In this document: one piece after another, positions 42,380-51,094 of the stretch
Layout of the letters: the number at the start of each line of letters is the position of its first letter
Position numbering within the stretch: position 1 is the first letter of the stretch
NCBI RefSeq assembly: GCF_002161175.1
Contig: NZ_NFMA01000012.1
Coordinates: 24,165-88,164, forward strand
DNA: 64,000 nucleotides
Source: Flavonifractor sp. An100
GTDB lineage: Bacteria; Bacillota; Clostridia; Oscillospirales; Oscillospiraceae
Reading direction: 5' to 3'
Program-made: the position numbers and the translations under genes
Notes under the pieces: model-generated
Database searches by the model: none
What the model saw: the letters and a program-made list of their open reading frames with translations, nothing else
Told to the model about the DNA's origin: nothing

Positions 42380-43387
42380 TTACAGGGCGGCCTTCATGGT
42401 CTCGGCCTGGTCGGCAGTGAGCCACTGGTCGATGAGCTCGGGGTGGGACTCGGTGAGCAGCCACAGGGCGGCCTGCTCATAGTCGGCGTTGTTGTCCTGC
42501 ATGTAGGCCAGGGCCTCGCTGATGGTGGCCGAGGGCATGGAGAACTTGGACAAGAATTCACAGAACTCCGGGTTGGAGGCGGCAAAGTCGTTGCTCACCG
42601 CCACGGTGACCCGCACCGCCGGGCAGGCCCCGATGCCCTCCTGATACTGCTCGGGATCATAGGGATCGTCCTCCAGCAGCACGAAATCATATTTGCCCAG
42701 CAGCCAGGTGGGCTCCCAGTAGTAGGCCACGATGGGCTCCTGTCTGTCCCAGGCGGAGGTCATGGCGGCGCTGAGCACCGCGTCGGAGCCGGAGACGAAA
42801 TAGTTATAGTACTCGTCCAGGCCGTAGGCGGCCACCTTCTTCTCCATGATCTCGGTGATCTCCCAGCCGGTGATCCCGCCGTAGATGATGCCCTTGGAGG
42901 AATCCTCGGGGTCGGGGAAGAGGTCGGGGTACTTGGCCAGGTCCTTTACCGTCTTCAGGTCGGGGTATTGATCGGCCAGATACCGGGGGATATAGAAGCC
43001 CTGGTAGTTGTCGTCAAAGTTGACCCCCAGTTCGGTAAACTTGCCGGCCTCCAGGTCGGTCTGGTAGGCGGGGATGTTGTCCGTCCACTCCTCCATATGT
43101 ACATCAATGTCTCCCCCGATGAGGGCCTCGTGGAGGATGGGCGTGGAGCCGGGGGTCTCCTCCCAGGTGTAGCCAAAGACATGCTCGGCCACCAGCCCGG
43201 CCAGGGCGTTGTTCAGCTTGATGGAGTCCCACTGCACATCGGCAAAGGTGATGGAGGTCTTCTCCTTGGGGGCCGAACCCTCCGAACCCCCGCTCCCGCT
43301 GGAGGACGTATTGCTTCCTCCGCAGCCCGCCAGACCCAGCATCAGGGCAGCGGCCAGAAGGCCTGACAACAAAGCTCTCTTCTTCAT
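42380..43387 (-). CDS. proX: Glycine betaine ABC transporter substrate-binding lipoprotein
   Basis: A 335-residue lipoprotein (lipobox LAGC, Cys22; Ser/Gly linker) of the OpuAC family. ITFADVQWDSIKLNNALAGL, IDVHMEEWTDNIPAY and EPIVAYYWEPTWLLGKYDFV include the tryptophans that normally box the trimethylammonium group. It is the first gene of the operon. Its promoter carries an inverted repeat (43448-43476), and a BusR-type regulator gene lies upstream. It supplies osmoprotectant uptake. Confidence 0.87.
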   Translation of the reverse strand: MKKRALLSGLLAAALMLGLAGCGGSNTSSSGSGGSEGSAPKEKTSITFADVQWDSIKLNNALAGLVAEHVFGYTWEETPGSTPILHEALIGGDIDVHMEEWTDNIPAYQTDLEAGKFTELGVNFDDNYQGFYIPRYLADQYPDLKTVKDLAKYPDLFPDPEDSSKGIIYGGITGWEITEIMEKKVAAYGLDEYYNYFVSGSDAVLSAAMTSAWDRQEPIVAYYWEPTWLLGKYDFVLLEDDPYDPEQYQEGIGACPAVRVTVAVSNDFAASNPEFCEFLSKFSMPSATISEALAYMQDNNADYEQAALWLLTESHPELIDQWLTADQAETMKAAL

Positions 43388-43447
43388 AGTTCAATCCGTC
43401 CTTTCCCTTTTATGCGATTGACGCTCACGCGATCCGCGCAATTTTCT

Positions 43448-43486
43448 GACAACCTTATATTAACCTATAAGTTGTCACTTCGTCAA
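43448..43486 (-). promoter_or_regulatory. Betaine operon promoter overlapped by an inverted-repeat operator
   Basis: On the minus strand TTGACG (43486-43481), an 18-base spacer and TAATAT (43462-43457). The inverted repeat GACAACCTTATA...TATAAGTTGTC (43448-43476, one extra base) covers the spacer end and -10 box, so a bound repressor would block RNA polymerase. The adjacent BusR-like protein is the obvious candidate. Confidence 0.65.
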
Positions 43487-43519
43487 GTTACAGTTTTGTA
43501 AAAGTTTTGTCGAATAGGT

Positions 43520-43562
43520 AACAAAGCGCCCCAGATCTTCAACGATCCGGGGCGCTTTGTTG
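43520..43562 (-). terminator. Terminator after the busR-like gene
   Basis: ACAAAGCGCCCCAGATC pairs with GATCCGGGGCGCTTTGT (43521-43562, one mismatch); on the minus strand it is followed by a T-containing tract. It separates regulator and transporter transcripts. Confidence 0.75.
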
Positions 43563-43583
43563 TGTATATCTTGCCCTGGGGAA

Positions 43584-44225
43584 CTACTCCTCCTGAGGCA
43601 TCTCACGGGGGCTGATCAATTGAGACACCTGATCTATTTGGGACAGTTCACAGGCCACCACCAGCACATCTCCCTGAGCCAGTTCTGTCTCCGGGCCGGG
43701 AGAAAGCTGTAGTTCGGATCCTTTTTGAATGGCTACTATGGTAGCACCGGTACGCTGCCGAAACCGGATAGCGCCAATGGTTTGCCCTGTCACCGCACAG
43801 TCCTTTTGAATGGGAAATTCATAGGTGCGAAACCGGTCGCTGGACCGAAAACGCTCCAGCAGATCCACAATCTGATCAGATATATGATTGATCTCGGCAT
43901 TTAATGCATCTCTCTGAGCCACCATTTCCCGCAGTTTGATTTTCAGGGACAGCAGATCCAAATTGGCCTGATACTGTTCCACATACTCCTTCGCCCGCTT
44001 TTGGGACAGGACAGTGGACCCGCTGTTATTTTTGATGGATACAATTCCTAGATCGTTGAGGTGTCCCAGTGCCCGACGAATGGTCTCGGGGGACACCCCA
44101 TATTGAGACCCCATCAGAGAACGGCCGGAAAACCGGTCCCCCTCCTTTAGATCGCCTGCCGCAATCTTGGATGCAACGTCAAACGCCACCTGATAGTAGA
44201 TTGGCGGCCTGGCTGATTGTTTCAT
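43584..44225 (-). CDS. busR: BusR-like regulator: GntR winged helix plus RCK_C (TrkA-C) domain
   Basis: A 213-residue protein. Residues 1-75 are a GntR-type winged helix (RSLMGSQYGVSPETIRRALGHLNDLGIVSI). Residues about 80-125 are a likely coiled coil with heptad-like Leu/Ile. Residues 130-205 are an RCK_C domain (AVTGQTIGAIRFRQRTGATIVAIQKG, then ELAQGDVLVVAC). This architecture is that of BusR, the c-di-AMP-responsive repressor of betaine transporter genes in lactococci and streptococci. It lies upstream of a betaine ABC operon, on the same strand, as that role predicts. c-di-AMP binding here is inferred from the family. Confidence 0.85.
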   Translation of the reverse strand: MKQSARPPIYYQVAFDVASKIAAGDLKEGDRFSGRSLMGSQYGVSPETIRRALGHLNDLGIVSIKNNSGSTVLSQKRAKEYVEQYQANLDLLSLKIKLREMVAQRDALNAEINHISDQIVDLLERFRSSDRFRTYEFPIQKDCAVTGQTIGAIRFRQRTGATIVAIQKGSELQLSPGPETELAQGDVLVVACELSQIDQVSQLISPREMPQEE

Positions 44226-44391
44226 TGGTGCCCTCTCCCTCCCGGCTTCAAAAGCTGCAGCTCAACGTTGCCCCTGAAAAGCCGTTTTTCTATCTCACCC
44301 TCATAAATCTCTGGGGCAATCTCATTTCGTTACCACATTCTAACACAACTATCAAAAAATGCAACGCCGCATCTCTCCTGCCAACACCGCC

Positions 44392-45063
44392 TTACCGTTC
44401 CAGACCCCCATGGGACAAAAGCTGAAACTGACTCCGGTTGGTAGAAATCAGCCCTTCCCGGCACATTTTACTCAATTCATTGGACAGAGCACTACGCTCC
44501 ACATTGAGGTAGTCCGCCAACTGCTGGCGGTCGAAGGGAATGGTAAAGCTGTGACTTTGGTTGGCTTTTGCCTGATCCGACAGATAGGCCATCAAACGCC
44601 CCCGGATCGACCTCGCCGAGGTATAGCTGATTTTCCGGGATAAAACTAGATTTTTTTGTGCCAGCACCTTCAGCAGATTTCCGATCAGTTTACTGTGACC
44701 GTCGCAGTTGTTTGGACAGGTGTGCAACACCTGGCTAATTTGAAGAAACAGTACCTTGGTGGGCTCCGCGGCCACGACATCCACCATCAGTGGTTCCCCG
44801 GAGCAGGCATAGGTCTCAGCAAAGAGTTCCCCCGGCCCCACCCGCGCCAATATGGTGGTGTGTCCCCATATGTCATCGTTTTGTATGAGTACACTTCCAC
44901 ACCGGACCAGCCCCAGCTCCGTTACCCGCTCTCCCCCTTGCAGGATTCGGGTCCCCTTTTCAAATTCTCGCTCTCTTGCCTTTAGGCACTTTAGCATCCC
45001 ACCTAGTTCCTGAGGAGAGATTCCCTCAAACACAGTCGCTCCACTTTGCTGCGTCTTGTCCAT
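44392..45063 (-). CDS. Crp/Fnr-family transcriptional regulator (second)
   Basis: A 223-residue regulator with a cyclic-nucleotide-binding-like N-terminal domain (GTRILQGGERVTELGLVRCGSV, VGPGELFAETYACSG) and a C-terminal HTH (FDRQQLADYLNVERSALSNELSKMCREGLIS). PNNCDGH supplies a single Cys; there is no FNR cluster. It resembles the small Crp-type regulators common in Clostridia that act near redox or stress genes. The frameshifted tspO gene lies downstream convergently placed neighbours excluded; no clear target is adjacent, and it may be monocistronic. Confidence 0.8.
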   Translation of the reverse strand: MDKTQQSGATVFEGISPQELGGMLKCLKAREREFEKGTRILQGGERVTELGLVRCGSVLIQNDDIWGHTTILARVGPGELFAETYACSGEPLMVDVVAAEPTKVLFLQISQVLHTCPNNCDGHSKLIGNLLKVLAQKNLVLSRKISYTSARSIRGRLMAYLSDQAKANQSHSFTIPFDRQQLADYLNVERSALSNELSKMCREGLISTNRSQFQLLSHGGLER

Positions 45064-45161
45064 CCCGCTTCTCCCTTTTCCCTATGTGTTCAGGTCTGAC
45101 CGCCATCTATTATAAAGCGCCCCTTCTCCCCCTGCAAGCAAAACTCCTTCCACTACAAAGA

Positions 45162-45195
45162 CGGCCGCGGCACATTCCTTTCTGCCGCGGCCATC
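45162..45195 (-). terminator. Terminator after tspO
   Basis: GGCCGCGGCA (45163-45172) pairs perfectly with TGCCGCGGCC (45183-45192). The frameshifted reading frame of tspO runs through it, which is a further sign the natural stop is at 45202. Confidence 0.7.
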
Positions 45196-45201
45196 CCTCT
45201 T

Positions 45202-45667
45202 TTAATTCAACATCCACACGCCCAGATTCAAATAGGCCGCAAAGGTCACCCAGAGCAAATAGGGGATTTGCAGCCACCGGGTCAACCTTGTGGAAGGACC
45301 GGATCATCCATACAATCAGCTCCCACAGTGCCAGCAGCCACCCAAACGCCAGCCCAAAGCGCCGAAGGGAAAAGAATAGGATACTCCAAAAAAAATTAAA
45401 GCCCAGTTGCACTAAAAACAGTACCAGGCTCTGCCTGCGGGCAGGAGAGTCGGGAGAGCGGTAAATGCGGGCCGCTCCAATGCCCATTAGCAGAAACAAG
45501 ATTCCCCAAACGATGGGAAACACCAGCCCTGGCGGGGATAGTGGGGGCTTTCGAATGCTGCTGCCATATTCTTTGGTGTCCGCCCGGGTCAGCCAGCCCG
45601 CTAGCCCGCCCACCCCTTCAGCCAAAAGGATCCATGCCGCATATGGCTTCCATGCGCCTTGCTTCAT
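45202..45667 (-). pseudogene. tspO: TspO/MBR-family membrane protein with a C-terminal frameshift
   Basis: The first 120 or so residues are a good TspO: RKPPLSPPGLVFPIVWGILFLLMG (the P.W.P...F...W motif), LVQLGFNFFWSILFF (the Q...N..W motif) and FHKVDPVA. In family members the protein then ends with a fifth helix. Here that helix (LQIPYLLWVTFAAYLNLGVW) is encoded in another frame directly after DPV and ends at TAA 45202, while the original frame runs on through a terminator to 45110. A small deletion near 45267-45275 explains this. Intact TspO binds tetrapyrroles; this copy would lose its last helix. Confidence 0.8.
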
Positions 45668-45762
45668 TTCTCATCACCCGTTATTAGCATATGTACCACG
45701 CCGGGAACTATGCAAAAAAGAGGCCAAAACCGCCCTCTTTCTCTTTCAACGCATGCAGTTTA

Positions 45763-45802
45763 ACAGGAAACAGCCGCTGCTAAAAACAGCGGCTGTTTCC
45801 CT
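45763..45802 (-). terminator. Hairpin after the tctA gene
   Basis: GGAAACAGCCGCTG (45766-45779) pairs perfectly with CAGCGGCTGTTTCC (45787-45800). It lies downstream of tctA and probably ends its transcript, although the T run is poor. The stem core resembles that of the hairpin at 47648-47682. Confidence 0.65.
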
Positions 45803-45878
45803 AAATGAGATGCGTGCCTTCCACGCTCTTTCCCAAATATGGACTTGTTTTGCTCCCTTTGCGAGAAATACTGGAAAA

Positions 45879-47369
45879 TTAGGCCTTGACCTTCCGCTTG
45901 GCCACCTGCTTCCGGATCGTCATAGCCACGGAGAGCACCGCAATGACCAGGAAAATCAGAGAGATGGGACGGGTGATGAAGATGGACCATTCGCCGCCTG
46001 TCTGCATCAGGGCCTGACGCATATTTTCTTCGGTCATAGAACCCAGAATGAAGCCGATGATCATGGGAGTTGCAGGCACCTTCAGTACCTTGAACAGAAG
46101 ACCAATCAGGCCAAAGATAGCCACGCACCACACATCGAAAATGCTAAAGTTGGAGCAGTAGGCGCCAATCACACAGCAGACCATGACGATGGGTAGCAGA
46201 ATATACTTGGGGATATCCAGCATTTTTACAAAGAACCGCAGGCCGGCCCGCTCACAGACGATCATAAACACATTGGCCACCAGCAGCGCGATAAAGATGC
46301 CATAGATGTATTGACCACTCTTCTGGAAGACCAGAGGACCGGGAGAGATGCCGTGGATGGTCAGGCCGCCCAGGAAGACAGCGGTGGCCACGTTACCGGG
46401 AATGCCCATGGTGATCAGCGGGATCAGAGAGCCGCCGATTACGGCGTTGTTGGAGGTCTCGGAGGCAATCACGCCGTCAATGATGCCGGTTCCGAACTTC
46501 TCCGGATACTTGGACGTACTCTTGGCTGTTGTATAGGACAGCAGGCTGGCGGTGGAACCGCCGATGCCGGGCAGGATGCCGATGCCTAGGCCCACCAGAG
46601 CAGACTGGATGATGTTGCGCCAATGGGAGAGGTATTCCTTGACGCCGATGCCGTAGCCTTTGAGGTTGTACTGATACTTTGTTCCGGTTCCTAAAATATT
46701 CTTGCGGCCAAAGCCGGTCATAATAATATCAGTGACTGCATATAGGCCGATGAGGATGACCACAGAGTCAAATCCGCCATACAGCTGGGATTGACCAAAG
46801 GCAAAGCGGATGGCACCGTCCACGGGGGCAATACCCACCAGAGAGAGGGCGATGCCGAACAAGCCAGCCAGAATGCCGTTAATTAGAGAATTGCCGGACA
46901 GGCTGGAGATAATAGTCAGGGCAAACACGGCAATGGAAAAATACTCGGCAGCCGTGAAAGCCAGTGTAACCTTGGCCAGATAGGGGGAAATAAACATCAG
47001 GGCAAAAATGCTGATCAGGCCGCCGACAAAGGAGGTCAGGATGCCCACACCCAGGGCTTCTCCCGCCTTGCCCTTGTCCGCCATGGGGCCGCCGTCAAAA
47101 ACGGTGGCAATGGAGGAGGCCGTACCGGGAATTTTTAGCAGGATGGCGGAAATCAGGCCGCCAGAGATGCCGCCCAGATACAAGCCAATCAACAAGGAGA
47201 TACCGTTCATGGGCTCCATGCCAAAGGACATGGGCAAAAACAGAATCATAGCCATGGTGGAGGACAGACCGGGCACGGCTCCAAAAATGATACCGATGAC
47301 CACGCCGAAGAGGATCAAGCCCAGACACACCGGATTCAGGAGCACCATTTGGATTGCTTCATTTACCAT
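45879..47369 (-). CDS. tctA: Tripartite tricarboxylate transporter large permease TctA
   Basis: A 496-residue membrane protein with about 11-12 hydrophobic segments. Family motifs are GIIFGAVPGLSSTMAMILFLP near residue 25, YLGGISGGLISAILLKIPGTASS, and the repeated GLGIGILPGIGGSTASLLSY and GGSLIPLITMGIPGNVATAVFLGGL. It would import citrate-like or other carboxylates together with TctB and a TctC receptor. The gene is intact, but its TctB partner is truncated and no TctC gene is present in the window, so the system looks non-functional unless partners exist elsewhere. Confidence 0.88.
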   Translation of the reverse strand: MVNEAIQMVLLNPVCLGLILFGVVIGIIFGAVPGLSSTMAMILFLPMSFGMEPMNGISLLIGLYLGGISGGLISAILLKIPGTASSIATVFDGGPMADKGKAGEALGVGILTSFVGGLISIFALMFISPYLAKVTLAFTAAEYFSIAVFALTIISSLSGNSLINGILAGLFGIALSLVGIAPVDGAIRFAFGQSQLYGGFDSVVILIGLYAVTDIIMTGFGRKNILGTGTKYQYNLKGYGIGVKEYLSHWRNIIQSALVGLGIGILPGIGGSTASLLSYTTAKSTSKYPEKFGTGIIDGVIASETSNNAVIGGSLIPLITMGIPGNVATAVFLGGLTIHGISPGPLVFQKSGQYIYGIFIALLVANVFMIVCERAGLRFFVKMLDIPKYILLPIVMVCCVIGAYCSNFSIFDVWCVAIFGLIGLLFKVLKVPATPMIIGFILGSMTEENMRQALMQTGGEWSIFITRPISLIFLVIAVLSVAMTIRKQVAKRKVKA

Positions 47370-47384
47370 ATCGTCCGCACCTCC

Positions 47385-47669
47385 TTAAAATCCGAACAGG
47401 CCCTTGGGAAGGGGAGTATTAATCGCATACACAAACAAGGTATAAATGATAAACGGCGTTGCAACAGACAGGATTCCCAGTAAAGGAAGATTCCGCTTCT
47501 CTTTGGGCGTGAGAACCAACATTTCCAGGAACAAAAACACTATGGTATCCAGAATAAAGCCCACCGGCTGAAATGCCAGTACATAGATGCACAGCAGAAG
47601 AATAATATAAGCACACCATTTTTCGACTTTCCTTTGAATCTTAACATAAAAAAGCCGCTGTTTTTTCAA
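47385..47669 (-). pseudogene. tctB: TctB small permease subunit, N-terminally truncated
   Basis: An open frame of 94 codons. From about CAYIILLLCIYVLAFQPVGF it matches the last two membrane helices and the PLPKGLFGF tail of TctB, which normally has about 150 residues and four helices. The first 15 codons coincide with a rho-independent terminator (47648-47682) rather than TctB sequence, so the natural start and first two helices have been removed by a deletion ending near 47640. It stops 15 bases before tctA. Confidence 0.7.
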
Positions 47670-47682
47670 AACAGCGGCTTTT
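47648..47682 (-). terminator. Terminator after the GH42 gene
   Basis: AAAAGCCGCTGTTTT (47650-47664) pairs perfectly with AAAACAGCGGCTTTT (47668-47682) around a 3-base loop. It ends the galactoside operon and abuts the deletion edge of tctB. Confidence 0.85.
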
Positions 47683-47736
47683 GTTCTCCAGATGGAAGAC
47701 TGTGGGCAGCAAAATACATACTCGCGGACCTTCTAT

Positions 47737-49692
47737 TTATTTCCCCGCAGGGCGGATGCTGCACTGGAACGGAGCAAGAGACATCCCTCTATACTCCACC
47801 TGGCAGGGGTTGTGATTGATGACCATACAGATCCGATCTTCTCCCTCGCCCCGGCAGACCACTTCCACCCCAGGTGCCGACTTCTCCGTATCAAGATGCT
47901 GCTCCGCCCCAATCTGTTCCAGGACGGTTGTCAGCACCCCTTCCTCCAGCCCACAGCCCAGGTAATACACAAAACCATTTTTCTGCTTCTTCCGGGTGAC
48001 GGCGGCAAAGTCCCCGTAAAACGCATCGCCGTAGCGCATCAGCACCTCTGCGTCCGTTACCTGTAGCATATCCCGGAAAATGCCGCCCTGGCCCTGCACC
48101 CCGGCAAGGCCCCCCGCACCAACCAGGGGAAATTCCTGTCCCTGCTGAAGGCTCTCTGTCTCCGCCACACAGACTCCGGCGAAGTCATCCAAATCCACCG
48201 GGATCTTCTTCCCCAGCACCAGGTTGTTGTTGCTGTCCTTGACAAAATCCCGGTAGGTCAGCACCACAGTCCCGCCGTTTTCTGCAAATTTCCGGAGCTT
48301 AGCCTGAACTTCCGGCTTAGCAATGATCATCTGGGGCAGGATCAGCACCCGGTAACCTGAGAAATCGCTGTCCGCCGGGATCACGTCCACCGGAATGTTG
48401 CGCTCATAAAAGAACTTGTGATACTTCTTCATCTCCCCTTCGCAGTCCAGCAGCACGCTCTGCCGTTGAATCCGGAAGGCGGCCAGAGAGTCATAGTCAT
48501 ACACAATGGCCGCCTGGCTGACGATGGGGGTTTTCAGCTGAGAGGCATAATTCTTGATGTCCTGGAAAAAGCTCTGTACCTCATAGAATTTTCTGCGTTT
48601 GACGTTGTCCGCATCCAACACGCCGTAGCAAAATTGCTCCGCGCCCTTGGTGGCCCCCCGGTATCGGAAGAAGAACATGGACTCACAGCCCCGGGCCATG
48701 CCCTGGTAAGCCCACATTTTAGCTTGGTTGGGCCGGGGAGAAAAGCCGGTAATATCATGTCCCTGAGCCCCCATAATGGCCTCCGTGATCCAGAAGTTCT
48801 GCCGTTTTAAGCCCCGGATGTAGTCTAGGCCAAAGGCGATCTCATGGGGCGGAAGGGGCTCCCGCTGTCCGCCCCAGACGGGATAGTTGTTGTAGGCGGC
48901 AAAGGCCAGACATTTGGACACTTGGGAATAGTCCACGTGCTTGCCCAGTCCCCCGCCGGGAAAATCGTGCATCACCACCGCGCCGGGAATGATCTCCTTG
49001 ATGAGATCACTCTGAAAGGCGGTAAAGCGCACGATACTCTCGCTGCGGAAGCGCTCCCAATCCAGCCGGAGGGCGGGGTTGTGGGTGGTGATCGTCCGGG
49101 CGGGCAGCGGGATCTCATCAAATTCGTTGTACTCCTGGGACCAGAAGGTGGTCCCGTAGGTCTCGTTGAGCGCCTGGATATCCCCGTGGAACTTTTCTCT
49201 CAAATAGTTCTGAAACCCTTCTCTGCACTGGGAGCAGTAGCAGATGTCACTGTCCTCATGGCCAAATTCATTGTCAATCTGCCATGCCACGATGGCTGGT
49301 TCATTCTTGTAATGCTCCGCCAGGGCTCGGATGATGCGCTGGGAATAGGTGTACATCTCCTTGCTGTTGAAGCAATACACATGCCGTCCACCGAAGACAC
49401 GCTTGCTCCCGTCTTCAAACTCCGACAAAATGGAGAGATGCTTTTTGGCCAGCCAGGCGGGAATGGTAGCCGTGGGGGTGCCCATGACGATGGACAGCCC
49501 CCGGGCCTTGGCCCGCTTAATCACATGGTCATAGAAGGAAAAGTCAAATTTCCCCTCTTCCTTTTCCATCCGGTGCCAGCCAAATTCCGCAATCCGAATG
49601 GCATTGCACCCCAGCTCACAAATATTGTCCAGGTCCTCCTCCAGCAGGTCGGAGGGCCACTGCTCGGGATAGTAGTCTACGCCAAGAAACAT
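47737..49692 (-). CDS. Beta-galactosidase, glycoside hydrolase family 42
   Basis: A 651-residue enzyme. GVDYYPEQWP opens the barrel, TPTATIPAWL follows, and IVAWQIDNEFGH (about residues 135-146) carries the acid/base Glu. NFWITEAIMG (about 303-312) carries the nucleophile Glu. A Cys group CYCSQC..GF near 152-160 is the usual zinc site of the family. It releases galactose from beta-galactosides in the cytoplasm. ATG 49692 overlaps the TGA of the symporter gene (TGATG). It is the last gene of the alpha-galactosidase, symporter, GH42 operon. Confidence 0.9.
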   Translation of the reverse strand: MFLGVDYYPEQWPSDLLEEDLDNICELGCNAIRIAEFGWHRMEKEEGKFDFSFYDHVIKRAKARGLSIVMGTPTATIPAWLAKKHLSILSEFEDGSKRVFGGRHVYCFNSKEMYTYSQRIIRALAEHYKNEPAIVAWQIDNEFGHEDSDICYCSQCREGFQNYLREKFHGDIQALNETYGTTFWSQEYNEFDEIPLPARTITTHNPALRLDWERFRSESIVRFTAFQSDLIKEIIPGAVVMHDFPGGGLGKHVDYSQVSKCLAFAAYNNYPVWGGQREPLPPHEIAFGLDYIRGLKRQNFWITEAIMGAQGHDITGFSPRPNQAKMWAYQGMARGCESMFFFRYRGATKGAEQFCYGVLDADNVKRRKFYEVQSFFQDIKNYASQLKTPIVSQAAIVYDYDSLAAFRIQRQSVLLDCEGEMKKYHKFFYERNIPVDVIPADSDFSGYRVLILPQMIIAKPEVQAKLRKFAENGGTVVLTYRDFVKDSNNNLVLGKKIPVDLDDFAGVCVAETESLQQGQEFPLVGAGGLAGVQGQGGIFRDMLQVTDAEVLMRYGDAFYGDFAAVTRKKQKNGFVYYLGCGLEEGVLTTVLEQIGAEQHLDTEKSAPGVEVVCRGEGEDRICMVINHNPCQVEYRGMSLAPFQCSIRPAGK

Positions 49693-51059
49693 CAATTGTT
49701 CACCTTATTCTTCTCTTTCAGTTTTCTGGTAATGTCCTCCATGGCTTTGCTATCCAACTTGTAGCCCTTTACATAGATGACGAAGGCCAGTACGGTAACG
49801 ATGGAGGGGATAACGCCCATAAGGATCCGCATACCCATGATGGTCTCTGGGGTCTGGGGCACGTTCTCCACGTAGCCAAAGATGGTCAGGCCCACGCCGA
49901 TGAGCCAGCCGGCCACGGCGGAAGCAGTCTTCACCAGCAAGGTCTGGAAAGAGGCCACAATGCTCTCATTCCGAGTGCCTAGCTTCACCTCGCCGTAGTC
50001 GATCACGTCGGCTAGCATCACGGTGGTAGCGCCCAGAGTCAAGCCGGACCCGAACTTATAGAACAGGCCGCACACGATAATCAGAGGAATATTAGAGGGG
50101 GCCACCACACCAAAGACCAACAGGGCAATCAGGCCCACCGCAGGGGTAAAGCTGGCGATGGCAAATACCTTCTTCTTGTTCATGAAGCGGGAGAAGATGG
50201 GGAAGATAAATAAAGCGCCCATCTCGGCCACGGAGGCGGCGGTAGTAAAGTAGGGGAAGAGGTTTTCGTCCCCGGTGACGTACTTGAAATAGTACATGGC
50301 CATACCACCGGCCAGCTGCACCAGCATATTATAAGCCAGCACCACGCCGATGTAAACCTTCAGCTGATCGTTAGCGGTGATAACATGGATCGCTTCCTTC
50401 AAAGAAATGCGGTCGGCCTTCTTGCCCTCGGCGGCCTCCAGGCTGCTGCGGTCCTTAACAAAGATAACGGTAATCAGAATGCTAGCAATAAATACCACAC
50501 AGATGGACACAGCCAGAGAGGAATAACCCTTAGCTTCGTCCCCATCGCCCAGATAGTTTCTCAGTGCAATACCAAAGGCACCCATGAGCAGCCAGGCGGA
50601 GCTGGCAAAGATACGGGGAATGACGGACATGGACTCCCGCTCCTTCTGGGTGGAGGACAGGGAGGGTAGCATAGACCAATAGGGGATGTCCATGACGGTG
50701 TAGGTCATGCCCCAGAGAATATAGATAACAGAGTAATAGGCATACAGGCTGAAACCTTCCAGACCGGGGTTGCGGAACATGAAGATCATGATGACGGAAT
50801 TGAGTAGGGTGCCGATCAGGATCCAGGGCCGGAATTTACCCCAACGGGTGCGGGTGTTATCCACCATGAAGCCCATCATGGGGTCATTGATGGCGTCCCA
50901 CACCCGGGCCACCAGGAACAGGTTGCCCACGAAGAGCGGAGCCAGGCCCACCGTGTCGGTGAGGTAAATCATCAGGAACGTGGAAATCATGGCGTAGCAC
51001 AGGTCCTTACCCAAGGCGCCTACGCCAAAGCATAATTTTCTCCCAGCGGATAATTTCAT
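49692..51059 (-). CDS. GPH-family sugar:cation symporter (MelB-like)
   Basis: A 455-residue transporter with about 12 hydrophobic segments. VARVWDAINDPMMGFMVDNTRTRWGKFRPWI is the classic glycoside-pentoside-hexuronide signature with the cation-site aspartates. DIPYWSMLPSLS is another conserved segment, and GTRNESIVASFQ lies in the later half. It imports galactosides such as melibiose, raffinose or lactose with Na+ or H+. It sits between the two galactosidase genes, which supports this range. Confidence 0.88.
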   Translation of the reverse strand: MKLSAGRKLCFGVGALGKDLCYAMISTFLMIYLTDTVGLAPLFVGNLFLVARVWDAINDPMMGFMVDNTRTRWGKFRPWILIGTLLNSVIMIFMFRNPGLEGFSLYAYYSVIYILWGMTYTVMDIPYWSMLPSLSSTQKERESMSVIPRIFASSAWLLMGAFGIALRNYLGDGDEAKGYSSLAVSICVVFIASILITVIFVKDRSSLEAAEGKKADRISLKEAIHVITANDQLKVYIGVVLAYNMLVQLAGGMAMYYFKYVTGDENLFPYFTTAASVAEMGALFIFPIFSRFMNKKKVFAIASFTPAVGLIALLVFGVVAPSNIPLIIVCGLFYKFGSGLTLGATTVMLADVIDYGEVKLGTRNESIVASFQTLLVKTASAVAGWLIGVGLTIFGYVENVPQTPETIMGMRILMGVIPSIVTVLAFVIYVKGYKLDSKAMEDITRKLKEKNKVNN

Positions 51060-51094
51060 CTTGTTCTCCCTCCAGCAAAACGTATGAATTTAGT

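Noticed and set aside
45763..47682. The similar hairpins at 45766 and 47650 as ends of a transposon
   Set aside because: Both look like ordinary terminators placed after genes; the similarity is limited to the stem core and there is no transposase between them.
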